The notes beneath the pieces were generated by a model, which saw nothing but the letters and a program-made list of their open reading frames with translations, was not told the DNA's origin and made no database searches. The position numbers and the translations under genes were made by a program. A stretch of DNA of 16,133 nt from Desulfonatronovibrio sp046496945 (GTDB lineage Bacteria > Desulfobacterota > Desulfovibrionia > Desulfovibrionales > Desulfonatronovibrionaceae). The stretch is from assembly GCA_046496945.1 (NCBI GenBank), contig JAWOGL010000077.1, positions 1 through 16,133 of the forward strand. The letters run 5' to 3'. Shown piece by piece: positions 1 to 6,476 of the stretch; the first letter of the stretch is position 1; each line of letters starts with the position of its first letter.

Positions 1-40
1 TTCGCCGGAATGACGGAAAAGATCAACAACCTTCTTTAAC

Positions 41-70
41 CGTCACCCCGGACCAGATCCGGGGTCCAGG
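41..70. repeat. REP-like intergenic palindrome
   Basis: Bases 45-52 (ACCCCGGA) pair perfectly with 58-65 (TCCGGGGT) around a 5-base loop. The unit is bounded by GTCA on the left and TCCAGG on the right. This layout resembles dispersed extragenic palindromes common in Proteobacteria. Bases 1-15 look like the end of a second, truncated unit with a different stem. There is no gene at 1-324. Confidence 0.5.
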
Positions 71-85
71 TCTTCTTGATCGAAC

Positions 86-100
86 ATGGTGAATAGTTAC
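86..100. repeat. Solo terminal-repeat-like sequence matching the 13540-13809 element
   Basis: These 15 bases are, on the opposite strand, GTAACTATTCACCAT. They match the ends of the palindromic element at 13540-13809 at 14 of 15 bases (left end) and 13 of 15 (right end). The adjoining TTGATC at 77-82 resembles TGATC inside the right arm of that element. It may be a leftover end of a related insertion. A chance match or shared motif cannot be excluded. Confidence 0.35.
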
Positions 101-151
101 GATAAATGAACATAAAATTGAGCTTAAGCCGTTATTCTGCTTGTTTCCACG

Positions 152-312
152 TTGAACTTTGAACCTTGAACGTTGAACCTTGAACCTTGAACGTTGAACG
201 TTGAACCTTGAACCTTGAACCTTGAACCTTGAACTTTGAACCTTGAACGTTGAACGTTGAACTTTAAACGTTGAACCTTGAACCTTGAACGTTGAACGTT
301 GAACCTTGAACT
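152..312. repeat. Heptamer tandem array 1, 23 units of TTGAACN
   Basis: Twenty-three contiguous 7-base units run without gaps from 152 to 312. Only one unit (264-270, TTAAACG) departs from TTGAACN. The seventh base is C, G or T and never A. The array begins 13 bases beyond the 3' end of the response regulator. On the plus strand each unit carries TGA, and because 7 is not a multiple of 3 the array stops translation in all three frames. On the minus strand it is open in all frames. It resembles the short tandem heptamers known from cyanobacterial genomes in form, not in sequence. Function is unknown. Confidence 0.95.
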
Positions 313-324
313 GCAGCTAACGGC

Positions 325-705
325 CTACTTATCAAAACTTGAATAAACAGAGTCCAGCAGAACCTCCGCGCTGAAAGGCTTGTTGATTATCCTGGTAATG
401 CCCAGACGCTTAAGAGCCAGAACGGTTTCTCTGTTTCCATGCCCTGTCATGACGATAACCTTTATTCTCTCCTGCCCGGCAGGAAGATTTTCAAGAAATT
501 TCAGACCATCCATTCCAGGCATTCTGATATCACTGATAACCAGGTCAACAGGCCTGCCGCTTCCGGGCCGCCCGGACATTACTTCCAGCGCCTCAATCCC
601 GTTGCCTGCCTCAATAACCTCGAAGCCCTGATTCCTCAAGATCAGGCTTACTGAAAAACGGAACCCAGGCTCATCATCAACGACAAGAATGGTTTTGGTG
701 CTCAT
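325..705 (-). CDS. Single-domain (CheY-like) response regulator
   Basis: This 126-residue protein is a receiver domain with no output domain. The acidic pair Asp10-Asp11, phospho-acceptor Asp59 (in SDIRMPGMDG), Thr87 and Lys109 (in NKPF) are all present, so it should accept phosphate from a histidine kinase. Being one domain, it probably acts by protein contact, as in phosphorelays or motility control, rather than by binding DNA. No kinase or partner gene lies nearby, so it is an orphan here. Residues 44-52 are a Gly/Ser/Pro/Arg-rich insertion before beta-3. The ATG at 703-705 gives the standard N-terminus, but no convincing Shine-Dalgarno sequence precedes it. The gene is divergent from gatB across the palindrome-rich gap. 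Confidence 0.93.
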   Translation of the reverse strand: MSTKTILVVDDEPGFRFSVSLILRNQGFEVIEAGNGIEALEVMSGRPGSGRPVDLVISDIRMPGMDGLKFLENLPAGQERIKVIVMTGHGNRETVLALKRLGITRIINKPFSAEVLLDSVYSSFDK

Positions 706-807
706 ATAGGCTATAAAGCATGAACCATGCCTGATTTGTCTTTTAAAGCAAGCATCTTATATAATTGAATATTTATTGATAAGGAAGAAGGACGGACAAA
801 GAAGTGT

Positions 808-913
808 TGTCAATATATGTTGACACAATAAGACTGGAAATACCCCGCAACCCAGGAAAGACAGGGCGTGCAACAAAGATTGACAAAAAATTAAAATGTC
901 AACATTGGTTGAC
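808..913. promoter_or_regulatory. Cluster of TGTCAA/TTGACA inverted half-sites
   Basis: TGTCAA at 808-813 faces TTGACA at 820-825 across 6 bases. GTCAAC at 898-903 faces GTTGAC at 908-913 across 4 bases. A further TTGACA at 880-885 faces TGTCAA at 897-902. Five related half-sites within 106 bases look like a cooperative operator, about 100-210 bases upstream of the response regulator start. The spacer of the first pair does not fit the TGTCR-N6-YGACA pattern of CooA-type regulators. No regulator is assigned. Confidence 0.35.
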
Positions 914-969
914 GGGAAAAGCAGGCATCAACGTCCTGGCTAGGGACTTACTCATGAAACCCTGCCTGT

Positions 970-1019
970 CCCGTGAAACAAATCCGAAGGATTTCCTGCA
1001 TAGCAGGGTTTCACTGGGG
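970..1019. repeat. Three-way-junction repeat, copy A
   Basis: The outer stem GTGAAAC (973-979) pairs with GTTTCAC (1008-1014), clamped by CCC (970-972) with GGG (1016-1018) around a bulged T1015. Inside are two hairpins. The first pairs AAATCC (980-985) with GGATTT (989-994), loop GAA. The second pairs CCTGC (995-999) with GCAGG (1003-1007), loop ATA. No base is left unpaired at the junction. The upstream flank GCCTGTCCC is shared with copy B. An alternative 11-bp pairing exists between 955-965 and 1003-1013. Confidence 0.8.
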
Positions 1020-1091
1020 TCATAAAAAACAAGAAAAGTTTAAACCGCAAAGCCGCTAGGTACGCAAAGTTTAAGAGGCGAAGCAGAGGTA

Positions 1092-1122
1092 TTGTCCAAA
1101 ACCGGGACACGGTTTTGGGCAA
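1092..1122. repeat. Long hairpin, 12-bp stem
   Basis: Bases 1092-1103 pair with 1111-1122 with a single T-G wobble, around the 7-base loop GGGACAC. It has no T-tract and so does not look like a simple terminator. It lies between three-way-junction copies A and B and directly before another long hairpin. Confidence 0.7.
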
Positions 1123-1129
1123 GGCTGCC

Positions 1130-1166
1130 TTTTCATTTGTCACGCGAAGCGCGTGACAAATGAAAA
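1130..1166. repeat. Perfect 17-bp hairpin with 3-base loop
   Basis: Bases 1130-1146 (TTTTCATTTGTCACGCG) pair without mismatch with 1150-1166 around loop AAG. It is the longest perfect palindrome in the window. The A-rich and T-rich outer ends could terminate transcription in either direction. Its setting among repeats makes a dispersed palindrome equally likely. The stretch 1046-1070, with GCAAAG direct repeats, and 1180-1196 (CCTTGGCGACCTTGGCC) flank the hairpin pair and are weakly complementary. Confidence 0.8.
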
Positions 1167-1199
1167 AACTATCCTGTCTTCCTTGGCGACCTTGGCCTG

Positions 1200-1247
1200 C
1201 CCCGTTAAACAGACGTTAGTCTCCGTTGCAAACGGGTTTAACTGGGG
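1200..1247. repeat. Three-way-junction repeat, copy B
   Basis: The outer stem GTTAAAC (1204-1210) pairs with GTTTAAC (1236-1242), clamped by CCCC (1200-1203) with GGGG (1244-1247) around bulged T1243. Hairpin 1 pairs AGAC (1211-1214) with GTCT (1219-1222), loop GTTA. Hairpin 2 pairs CCGTT (1223-1227) with AACGG (1231-1235), loop GCA. The junction has no unpaired bases. The stems differ in sequence from copies A and C, yet all remain complementary. Confidence 0.8.
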
Positions 1248-1260
1248 CGTCTTGAGCTCG

Positions 1261-1308
1261 CCCGGTTGAATAGACCTTCGGTCTACGGCAAAGCCGTATT
1301 CAACTGGG
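1261..1308. repeat. Three-way-junction repeat, copy C
   Basis: The outer stem GTTGAAT (1265-1271) pairs with ATTCAAC (1298-1304). CCC (1261-1263) pairs with GGG (1306-1308), and G1264 faces T1305 where A and B have a bulged T. Hairpin 1 pairs AGACC (1272-1276) with GGTCT (1280-1284), loop TTC. Hairpin 2 pairs ACGGC (1285-1289) with GCCGT (1293-1297), loop AAA. CGCCCG at 1259-1264 could instead pair with CGGGCG at 1321-1326. Confidence 0.8.
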
Positions 1309-1350
1309 TAAGTCTTCGAACGGGCGGTTAGGGTTTCTTTTTTCTTGGGT

Positions 1351-1367
1351 TGCGGGCATAGCCCGCA
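1351..1367. repeat. Short GC-rich hairpin
   Basis: TGCGGGC (1351-1357) pairs with GCCCGCA (1361-1367) around the loop ATA. The size and 3-base loop match the inner hairpins of the three-way-junction copies, but no enclosing outer stem was found. There is no T-tract after it. Confidence 0.6.
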
Positions 1368-1370
1368 TTA

Positions 1371-1510
1371 GTTTTCATCCGGAAAAGGTTCTTTTCCCTT
1401 TTGGCGGCGTCAATCCGCACAATTATTTGTCAACGTATTAAGATACGCCTTCTCATAATTGTTTGATTTCCTTGCCAAAAGAAAAAACTCTTCGTTTCCG
1501 GAAAGAAAAC
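1371..1510. repeat. 140-base nested imperfect palindrome upstream of gatB
   Basis: Several complementary blocks nest in the correct order. GTTTTC 1371-1376 pairs with 1505-1510, TCCGGAAA 1378-1385 with 1495-1502, CTTTTGGC 1398-1405 with 1474-1481, ACAATTAT 1419-1426 with 1455-1462, and CGTAT 1434-1438 with 1443-1447. It ends 62 bases before the gatB ATG. It may be a decayed mobile palindrome or a structured leader of gatB. No coding capacity was recognised. Confidence 0.6.
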
Positions 1511-1572
1511 TGTCATTTTCAGCATACCGAAAGAAGGACTTTCCGGATGGAAACTAATTAGCGGAGATTATG

Positions 1573-3003
1573 ATGAGTAGATATGAAACCGTAATCGGAC
1601 TTGAAGTTCACGCCCAGCTTAAAACCGAGTCCAAGATATTCTGTTCGTGTTCCACCAGATTTGGCCGTGAGCCCAATGAAAATACCTGTCCAGTGTGCTG
1701 CGGAATGCCCGGAGTGTTGCCGGTACTTAATGAAAAGGCCGTGGAATATGGAATCAAAATGGCCCTGGCGGTTGACTGCCGGGTTAACGAAAGATCTATT
1801 TTCGCCCGGAAGAATTATTTTTATCCGGATCTTCCCAAGGGTTACCAGATATCACAGTATGAAGAACCGCTGGCCGAGCATGGCCGGATAAGTATCCTTG
1901 CCGGTGAAGAAGAAAAAATCATCGGCATTACCAGGATTCATATGGAGGAAGACGCGGGTAAATCTATTCACTCAGCCACGGATAATCTGAGCTATGTGGA
2001 CCTGAACCGCACCGGAGTTCCACTTCTGGAGATAGTTTCCGAGCCTGACTTGCGCGCTCCCGAGGAAGCAGTGGCGTATCTAAAAGCCCTGCGGGGCATC
2101 TTGCTGTATCTGGAAATTTGCGATGGCAACATGGAAGAGGGCAGTTTTCGCTGTGACGCCAATATTTCCATCAGACCCACGGGACAGGAGGAATTCGGAA
2201 TCAGGGCGGAGATTAAAAACCTGAACTCTTTCAGGCATGTTCAAAAGGCTCTGGAATATGAAGTAATCCGGCAGAAAGATTTGCTCATGGACGGAGAACA
2301 GGTGATTCAGGAAACCAGGCTTTTTGACGTGGACAAAGGCGTGACCAGATCCATGCGCGGCAAGGAAGAAGCTCATGATTACAGATATTTCCCGGATCCT
2401 GATCTGACTCCCCTGGTAATTGATCCGCAGTGGGTGGAAAAGTTAAGAAAGGATTTGCCTGAACTGCCCATTGCCAGGCTGGAGCGGTTTGCCAAGGCTT
2501 ATAAGCTTTCCAGGCCGGATGCCCTGATTTTGACTTCTGAGAAAGACATTGCTGATTTTTTTGAAGAGGCCGTGTCAGAGTATAAGCAGCCCAAAAAGAT
2601 CTGCAACTGGATTATGGGAGAGCTTCTGGGCAGGCTCAAAGACAGCGGTGTGTCCATATCCGAAGCTGAAATTACTCCGGGGCAGCTTGCCAGGCTGGTG
2701 CAGCTGGTGGACGAAGGTAAAATCAGCGGCAAAATCGCCAAAAAAGTTTTTGCTGAGGTTTTTGATCAGGGAGTTGACCCGGACCAGGTGATCGAAGAAA
2801 AGGGCCTGGTGCAGATCTCTGATTCCTCTGCCCTGGAATCCGTAGTGGATGAAGTGCTGAGCGCTCATCCTGAGGAAGTGCAGAGATATAAGCAGGGACA
2901 GAAAAAACTTATCGGGTTTTTTGTGGGGCTGATAATGAAACAGACCAAAGGGCAGGCCAACCCCGGAGTGGTTAATAAAATTCTGCAGGATAAGCTGGGT
3001 TGA
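1573..3003 (+). CDS. gatB: Asp-tRNA(Asn)/Glu-tRNA(Gln) amidotransferase subunit B
   Basis: GatB binds and activates misacylated Glu-tRNA(Gln) or Asp-tRNA(Asn) in the GatCAB complex, which converts it to Gln- or Asn-tRNA with ammonia from GatA. The N-terminus IGLEVHAQLKTESKIFCSC is diagnostic. Counted from the upstream ATG at 1570, Cys25, Cys27, Cys40 and Cys43 form the zinc site, and the YqeY-like tRNA-binding tail occupies about residues 330-477. Length is normal for the family. ATG codons occur at 1570 and 1573. GGAG at 1563-1566 is only 3 bases from the first and 6 from the second, so 1573 is preferred (476 residues). gatA and gatC are not in the window. The stop is 3 bases from the mtnA ATG, suggesting co-transcription. 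Confidence 0.97.
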   Translation: MSRYETVIGLEVHAQLKTESKIFCSCSTRFGREPNENTCPVCCGMPGVLPVLNEKAVEYGIKMALAVDCRVNERSIFARKNYFYPDLPKGYQISQYEEPLAEHGRISILAGEEEKIIGITRIHMEEDAGKSIHSATDNLSYVDLNRTGVPLLEIVSEPDLRAPEEAVAYLKALRGILLYLEICDGNMEEGSFRCDANISIRPTGQEEFGIRAEIKNLNSFRHVQKALEYEVIRQKDLLMDGEQVIQETRLFDVDKGVTRSMRGKEEAHDYRYFPDPDLTPLVIDPQWVEKLRKDLPELPIARLERFAKAYKLSRPDALILTSEKDIADFFEEAVSEYKQPKKICNWIMGELLGRLKDSGVSISEAEITPGQLARLVQLVDEGKISGKIAKKVFAEVFDQGVDPDQVIEEKGLVQISDSSALESVVDEVLSAHPEEVQRYKQGQKKLIGFFVGLIMKQTKGQANPGVVNKILQDKLG

Positions 3004-3006
3004 GCC

Positions 3007-4056
3007 ATGGAACATATATATTTCTCAACTGAAAAGAACAAGCTTATCCTTTTGGATCAGCGCCTGCTGCCCCTTACTGAAGAATGGTTTGAATGCGCTG
3101 ACACCGGAGATGTAGTTTACGCTCTTCAGGAAATGGTGGTCAGGGGAGCACCGGCCATAGGAGTTACCGCTGCTTACGGATGTGTTCTTGCCGCGCTGGA
3201 AGTTCATTCCCTGGATAACTGGAAAGAAGCCCTGCAGGAAAGAACCCGGCAGATAGCCGAGGCCAGGCCTACGGCGGCCAATCTTGTCTGGGCTGTTAAA
3301 ACCATGCTGGCCCGGATGCAGGGCCAGGACTTTTCCTCGGCCCGGGAGCTTGCCGGGTTCTGGCTCAAGCAGGCCATAGAGATTCATTCAGAAGACGTGC
3401 GGACCAATAAAACAATGGGCAGTCACGGCTCAGATCTGCTTGCCGACGGTGACACGGTAATGACTCATTGCAACGCCGGTGCTCTGGCTACCGGAGGATA
3501 CGGTACCGCGCTGGGAGTAGTCAGGGCGGCAGTAGAGCTGGGCAGAAAGATAAAGGTGATTGCCAATGAAACCAGGCCGTTTCTCCAGGGAGCAAGACTT
3601 ACCGCTTATGAGCTGGCCAGAGACGGGATCGAGGTGAAGGTCGCCTGCGATAATGCCTGCGCGCATCTGATGAGAAAAGGACTGGTGGATAAGGTGATAG
3701 TCGGGGCTGACCGGATAGCGGCTAATGGAGACACAGCCAATAAAATCGGCACGTACGCGGTGGCCATTGCCGCGGCCAGGCACGGTATTCCCTTTTATGT
3801 CGCCGCACCGTTTTCTACCTTTGACCTTAATGTTTCTTCCGGGGATTTGATTCCCATTGAAGACAGGACGCCTGATGAAGTAAAGTATATCAACGACGTT
3901 TCAATAATCCCTGAAGACGTTGAGGTTTATAATCATGCCTTTGATATCACCCCGGCAGAACTGATTGCCGGAATAATCACTGAAAAAGGGGTTTTGCGTA
4001 AACCCTTTGAACAGTCCATTGCTTCAGCAGCAAAAAATAAGCACAACTTACTTTGA
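3007..4056 (+). CDS. mtnA: S-methyl-5-thioribose-1-phosphate isomerase
   Basis: MtnA converts methylthioribose-1-phosphate to methylthioribulose-1-phosphate in methionine salvage, and some relatives act on 5-deoxyribose-1-phosphate. The 349-residue protein has RGAPAIG (46-52), the catalytic Cys155 in THCNAG, NETRP (187-191) and the catalytic Asp235 in GADRIAANGDTANKIGT. It resembles the eIF2B-related aIF-2B family, but these motifs fit the isomerase. The start lies 3 bases after the gatB stop with no strong ribosome site, so translation is probably coupled to gatB. No other salvage gene is nearby. The stop codon at 4054-4056 is part of the first unit of heptamer array 2, so the array directly abuts the reading frame. 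Confidence 0.95.
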   Translation: MEHIYFSTEKNKLILLDQRLLPLTEEWFECADTGDVVYALQEMVVRGAPAIGVTAAYGCVLAALEVHSLDNWKEALQERTRQIAEARPTAANLVWAVKTMLARMQGQDFSSARELAGFWLKQAIEIHSEDVRTNKTMGSHGSDLLADGDTVMTHCNAGALATGGYGTALGVVRAAVELGRKIKVIANETRPFLQGARLTAYELARDGIEVKVACDNACAHLMRKGLVDKVIVGADRIAANGDTANKIGTYAVAIAAARHGIPFYVAAPFSTFDLNVSSGDLIPIEDRTPDEVKYINDVSIIPEDVEVYNHAFDITPAELIAGIITEKGVLRKPFEQSIASAAKNKHNLL

Positions 4057-4115
4057 ACATTGAACATTGAACATTGAACTTTGAACATTGAACATTGAAC
4101 TTTGAACTTTGAACT
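4053..4115. repeat. Heptamer tandem array 2, 9 units of TTGAACN
   Basis: Nine perfect contiguous 7-base units. The seventh base is only A or T (A A A T A A T T T), whereas array 1 uses only C, G or T. The first unit supplies the mtnA stop codon, and the array fills most of the 93-base gap before der. It stops every plus-strand frame. In the other direction it is open and would encode a seven-residue repeat, which explains a spurious antisense reading frame there. Confidence 0.95.
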
Positions 4116-4149
4116 ATCAAGTCTATAATCTCTAATCCAGAAGAATACC

Positions 4150-5466
4150 ATGCTTCCTTATGTAGTGATCGCCGGAAGGCCCAATGTGGGTAAATCCACC
4201 CTTTTTAACAGACTGATCCGTAAGAACCGGGCCATTACCCATGACCGGGCCGGGGTTACCAGAGACAGGCTGTATGGAGTTGTCCGCTATGATGACCAGG
4301 AGCAGTTTGCTCTGGTGGATACCGGAGGACTGATTCCAGAGACCAGAGATATCCTGGAAAAAGAGATATTTAATCAGGCCAATGAAGCCATTGACATGGC
4401 TGATCTTATTTTGCTGGTGGTAGACGGCAGGGAAGGTCTGACCAGACTTGATGAACAGCTGGCGGATATGCTCAGGCAAAGCAACAAACCTGTTCATCTG
4501 GTGATTAATAAAGTGGATGGCCGGGAAAAAAGTCATCTGCTGGCTTCGGATTTTTTTTCTCTGGGTCTGGACATGACCACTGTTTCAGCTGCTCACGGTC
4601 ACAATATTCCTGACCTTATAGAAGATATTCAGGCCAGACTTCCGGACTGCCAGGCTGACGAACCGGATAAATCTTATCAGGGATTGAGATTCTCCTTTCT
4701 GGGCAGGCCTAATGTGGGCAAGTCCTCTCTTTTGAATACCATCTCCGGGGAAAACAGGGTTATGGTCAGCTCCACGGCCGGTACAACCAGAGACAGTGTA
4801 GACATAAGCCTGGAGAAGAACGGACGTTTTTATACTTTTGTAGATACCGCCGGAGTGAGACGCAAAACCACCATCAGTGATGATCTGGAAAGATTCAGCG
4901 TGCTCAGAGCCCTTAAAAGCAGCAAAAGGGCGGATATTGTCTTTCTGGTCCTGGACGCTCTTTCCGGCCTGCTTGCCCAGGACAGAAAGCTCCTGGCGTT
5001 TCTGGACCGGGAAAAAACTCCCTTTATAGTTCTGGTCAACAAGATTGATCTGGTTCCCAGAGCGCAGCAGAATAAGCTTAAGGAAATGTTTAAAAACGAA
5101 CTTAGTTATTGCAGCCATGCTCCGGTTATTTACACTTCGGCTATAACCAGGGCCGGACTTGGCGGTCTCATCCCCCTGGCTGAGAAACTCTGGGATCAGT
5201 GCCAGATAAGAATAGGAACCGGAGAGTTGAACAGACTGGTGCGCGACGCCACCACCAGGCATCAGCCTCCTTCGGTCAAGGGAAAAAGGGCAAAGATTTA
5301 TTACATGACCCAGGCTGGATCCAATCCTCCAGAGTTTGTTTTTTTTGTGAACAATCCTGAATTGGTAAAATCTTCATATAGAAAATATCTGGAAAAACAG
5401 ATAAGGAAGATTTTCAGACTGGACATGACCCCTGTGAGGCTTGTTTACCGGGCAAGCCATAAATGA
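4150..5466 (+). CDS. der: Ribosome-assembly GTPase Der (EngA)
   Basis: Der is an essential double GTPase that acts in maturation of the 50S ribosomal subunit. Both G domains are complete. G domain 1 has GRPNVGKST (9-17), DTGG (57-60) and NKVD (120-123). G domain 2 has GRPNVGKSS (185-193), DTAG (232-235) and NKID (297-300). The C-terminal KH-like domain covers about 350-438 and ends in a basic RASHK tail. The 438-residue length is typical for shorter Der proteins. The ATG at 4150 places the first Walker motif at the expected distance, with AGAAGA upstream as a weak ribosome site. It follows heptamer array 2 and is 49 bases ahead of ilvE. Confidence 0.98.
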   Translation: MLPYVVIAGRPNVGKSTLFNRLIRKNRAITHDRAGVTRDRLYGVVRYDDQEQFALVDTGGLIPETRDILEKEIFNQANEAIDMADLILLVVDGREGLTRLDEQLADMLRQSNKPVHLVINKVDGREKSHLLASDFFSLGLDMTTVSAAHGHNIPDLIEDIQARLPDCQADEPDKSYQGLRFSFLGRPNVGKSSLLNTISGENRVMVSSTAGTTRDSVDISLEKNGRFYTFVDTAGVRRKTTISDDLERFSVLRALKSSKRADIVFLVLDALSGLLAQDRKLLAFLDREKTPFIVLVNKIDLVPRAQQNKLKEMFKNELSYCSHAPVIYTSAITRAGLGGLIPLAEKLWDQCQIRIGTGELNRLVRDATTRHQPPSVKGKRAKIYYMTQAGSNPPEFVFFVNNPELVKSSYRKYLEKQIRKIFRLDMTPVRLVYRASHK

Positions 5467-5515
5467 GAAAATAAAATGATACTAGATTTATGATATTGCC
5501 TAACAAGGAGGAAAG

Positions 5516-6439
5516 ATGATTCAGAAAGCGGAGAAGATATGGTTTGACGGCAAGCTTGTACCGTGGGACGAAGCCAATGTTCACGTGCTGACCCATAGCC
5601 TGCATTACGGCGTGGCCGTGTTTGAGGGTATCAGATGCTACAAATGCAAAGATGGTTCTTCAGCTATTTTTCGTCTGGAGGAACATGTAGCCAGATTATT
5701 TGGTTCAGCCAAAATTGTGGAGATGGATATTCCCTTTACCCAGGAGGAAATCTCTGCTGCTATTATTGAGACCTTAAAGGTAAACAAGCTTGATCAGGGA
5801 TATATCAGGCCTCTGGCTTTCATCGGCGATGGGGCCATGGGCGTTCATCCGGGGAATAATCCGGTGCGGATCATGATCGCCACCTGGCCCTGGGGAGCTT
5901 ATCTTGGCGATGAGGCCCTGCACAAAGGGATCAGGATCAGGACTTCCAGCTTTACCAGACACCATGTCAATGTAATGATGACCAAGGCCAAGGTGGCCGG
6001 GAATTACGTTAATTCCGTTCTGGCCAAACGCGAGGCTGTGGCCGACGGATACGACGAGGCCCTGATGCTGGATGTGGACGGTTACGTGGCTGAAGCAACC
6101 GGCGAAAATATATTTATAATCAAGAACAGCAAGCTGAAAACTCCTCCTCTTGGACCAATCCTGGGTGGTATTACCAGAGACTCGGTCATTACCCTGGCCG
6201 GAGATATGGGATATGAGGTCACTCAGCAGCGTTTTACCAGGGATGAGATTTATGACGCGGATGAAGCCTTTTTCTGCGGAACCGCGGCTGAGATTACCCC
6301 CATCAGGGAGGTTGACCGCAGAACCATTGGAGCCGGCAAGGCCGGTCCTACAAGCCTGCTTTTTCAGAACGAATATTTTAAGGTTGTCCGCGGGGAGAAT
6401 CTTAAATACGCAGGCTGGCTGTCCAATTATCATATTTAA
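5516..6439 (+). CDS. ilvE: Branched-chain amino acid aminotransferase
   Basis: This class IV PLP enzyme transfers the amino group between glutamate and the 2-oxo acids of leucine, isoleucine and valine. The 307-residue protein carries HSLHYGVAVFEGIR (27-40), the PLP-binding Lys159 in TKAKVAGNY, EATGEN (193-198) and GTAAEITPI (255-263), all typical of IlvE. A strong AAGGAGG at 5505-5511 fixes the ATG at 5516. D-amino-acid transaminases and aminodeoxychorismate lyases share this fold, but the EGIR motif and length favour IlvE. It lies between der and dnaX on the same strand with short gaps, so it is probably part of one housekeeping transcription unit. Confidence 0.95.
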   Translation: MIQKAEKIWFDGKLVPWDEANVHVLTHSLHYGVAVFEGIRCYKCKDGSSAIFRLEEHVARLFGSAKIVEMDIPFTQEEISAAIIETLKVNKLDQGYIRPLAFIGDGAMGVHPGNNPVRIMIATWPWGAYLGDEALHKGIRIRTSSFTRHHVNVMMTKAKVAGNYVNSVLAKREAVADGYDEALMLDVDGYVAEATGENIFIIKNSKLKTPPLGPILGGITRDSVITLAGDMGYEVTQQRFTRDEIYDADEAFFCGTAAEITPIREVDRRTIGAGKAGPTSLLFQNEYFKVVRGENLKYAGWLSNYHI

Positions 6440-6476
6440 TGACTCTTTATTGTAAACCTGCGCGTGTGAGAGATAT

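Noticed and set aside
152..312. CRISPR array
   Set aside because: Units are 7 bases and contiguous, with no spacers and no cas genes.
804..1143. Short reading frames on both strands at 804-1025 and 952-1143
   Set aside because: They cross the palindromes and operator-like dyads, lack ribosome sites and show no coding character.
970..1308. Integron attC sites, because outer arms GTTAAAC and GTTTAAC fit the GTTRRRY and RYYYAAC boxes
   Set aside because: attC sites have RYYYAAC on the left and GTTRRRY on the right; here the order is reversed. Copy A does not fit the boxes and no integrase is present.
970..1308. tRNA or tRNA-like genes, from the branched fold
   Set aside because: There are only two inner arms, no anticodon arm of the right size, no T-loop motif and no acceptor end.
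3933..4151. Minus-strand reading frame across heptamer array 2
   Set aside because: It is open only because the heptamer lacks stops in that direction and encodes a simple seven-residue repeat. It otherwise overlaps mtnA antisense.
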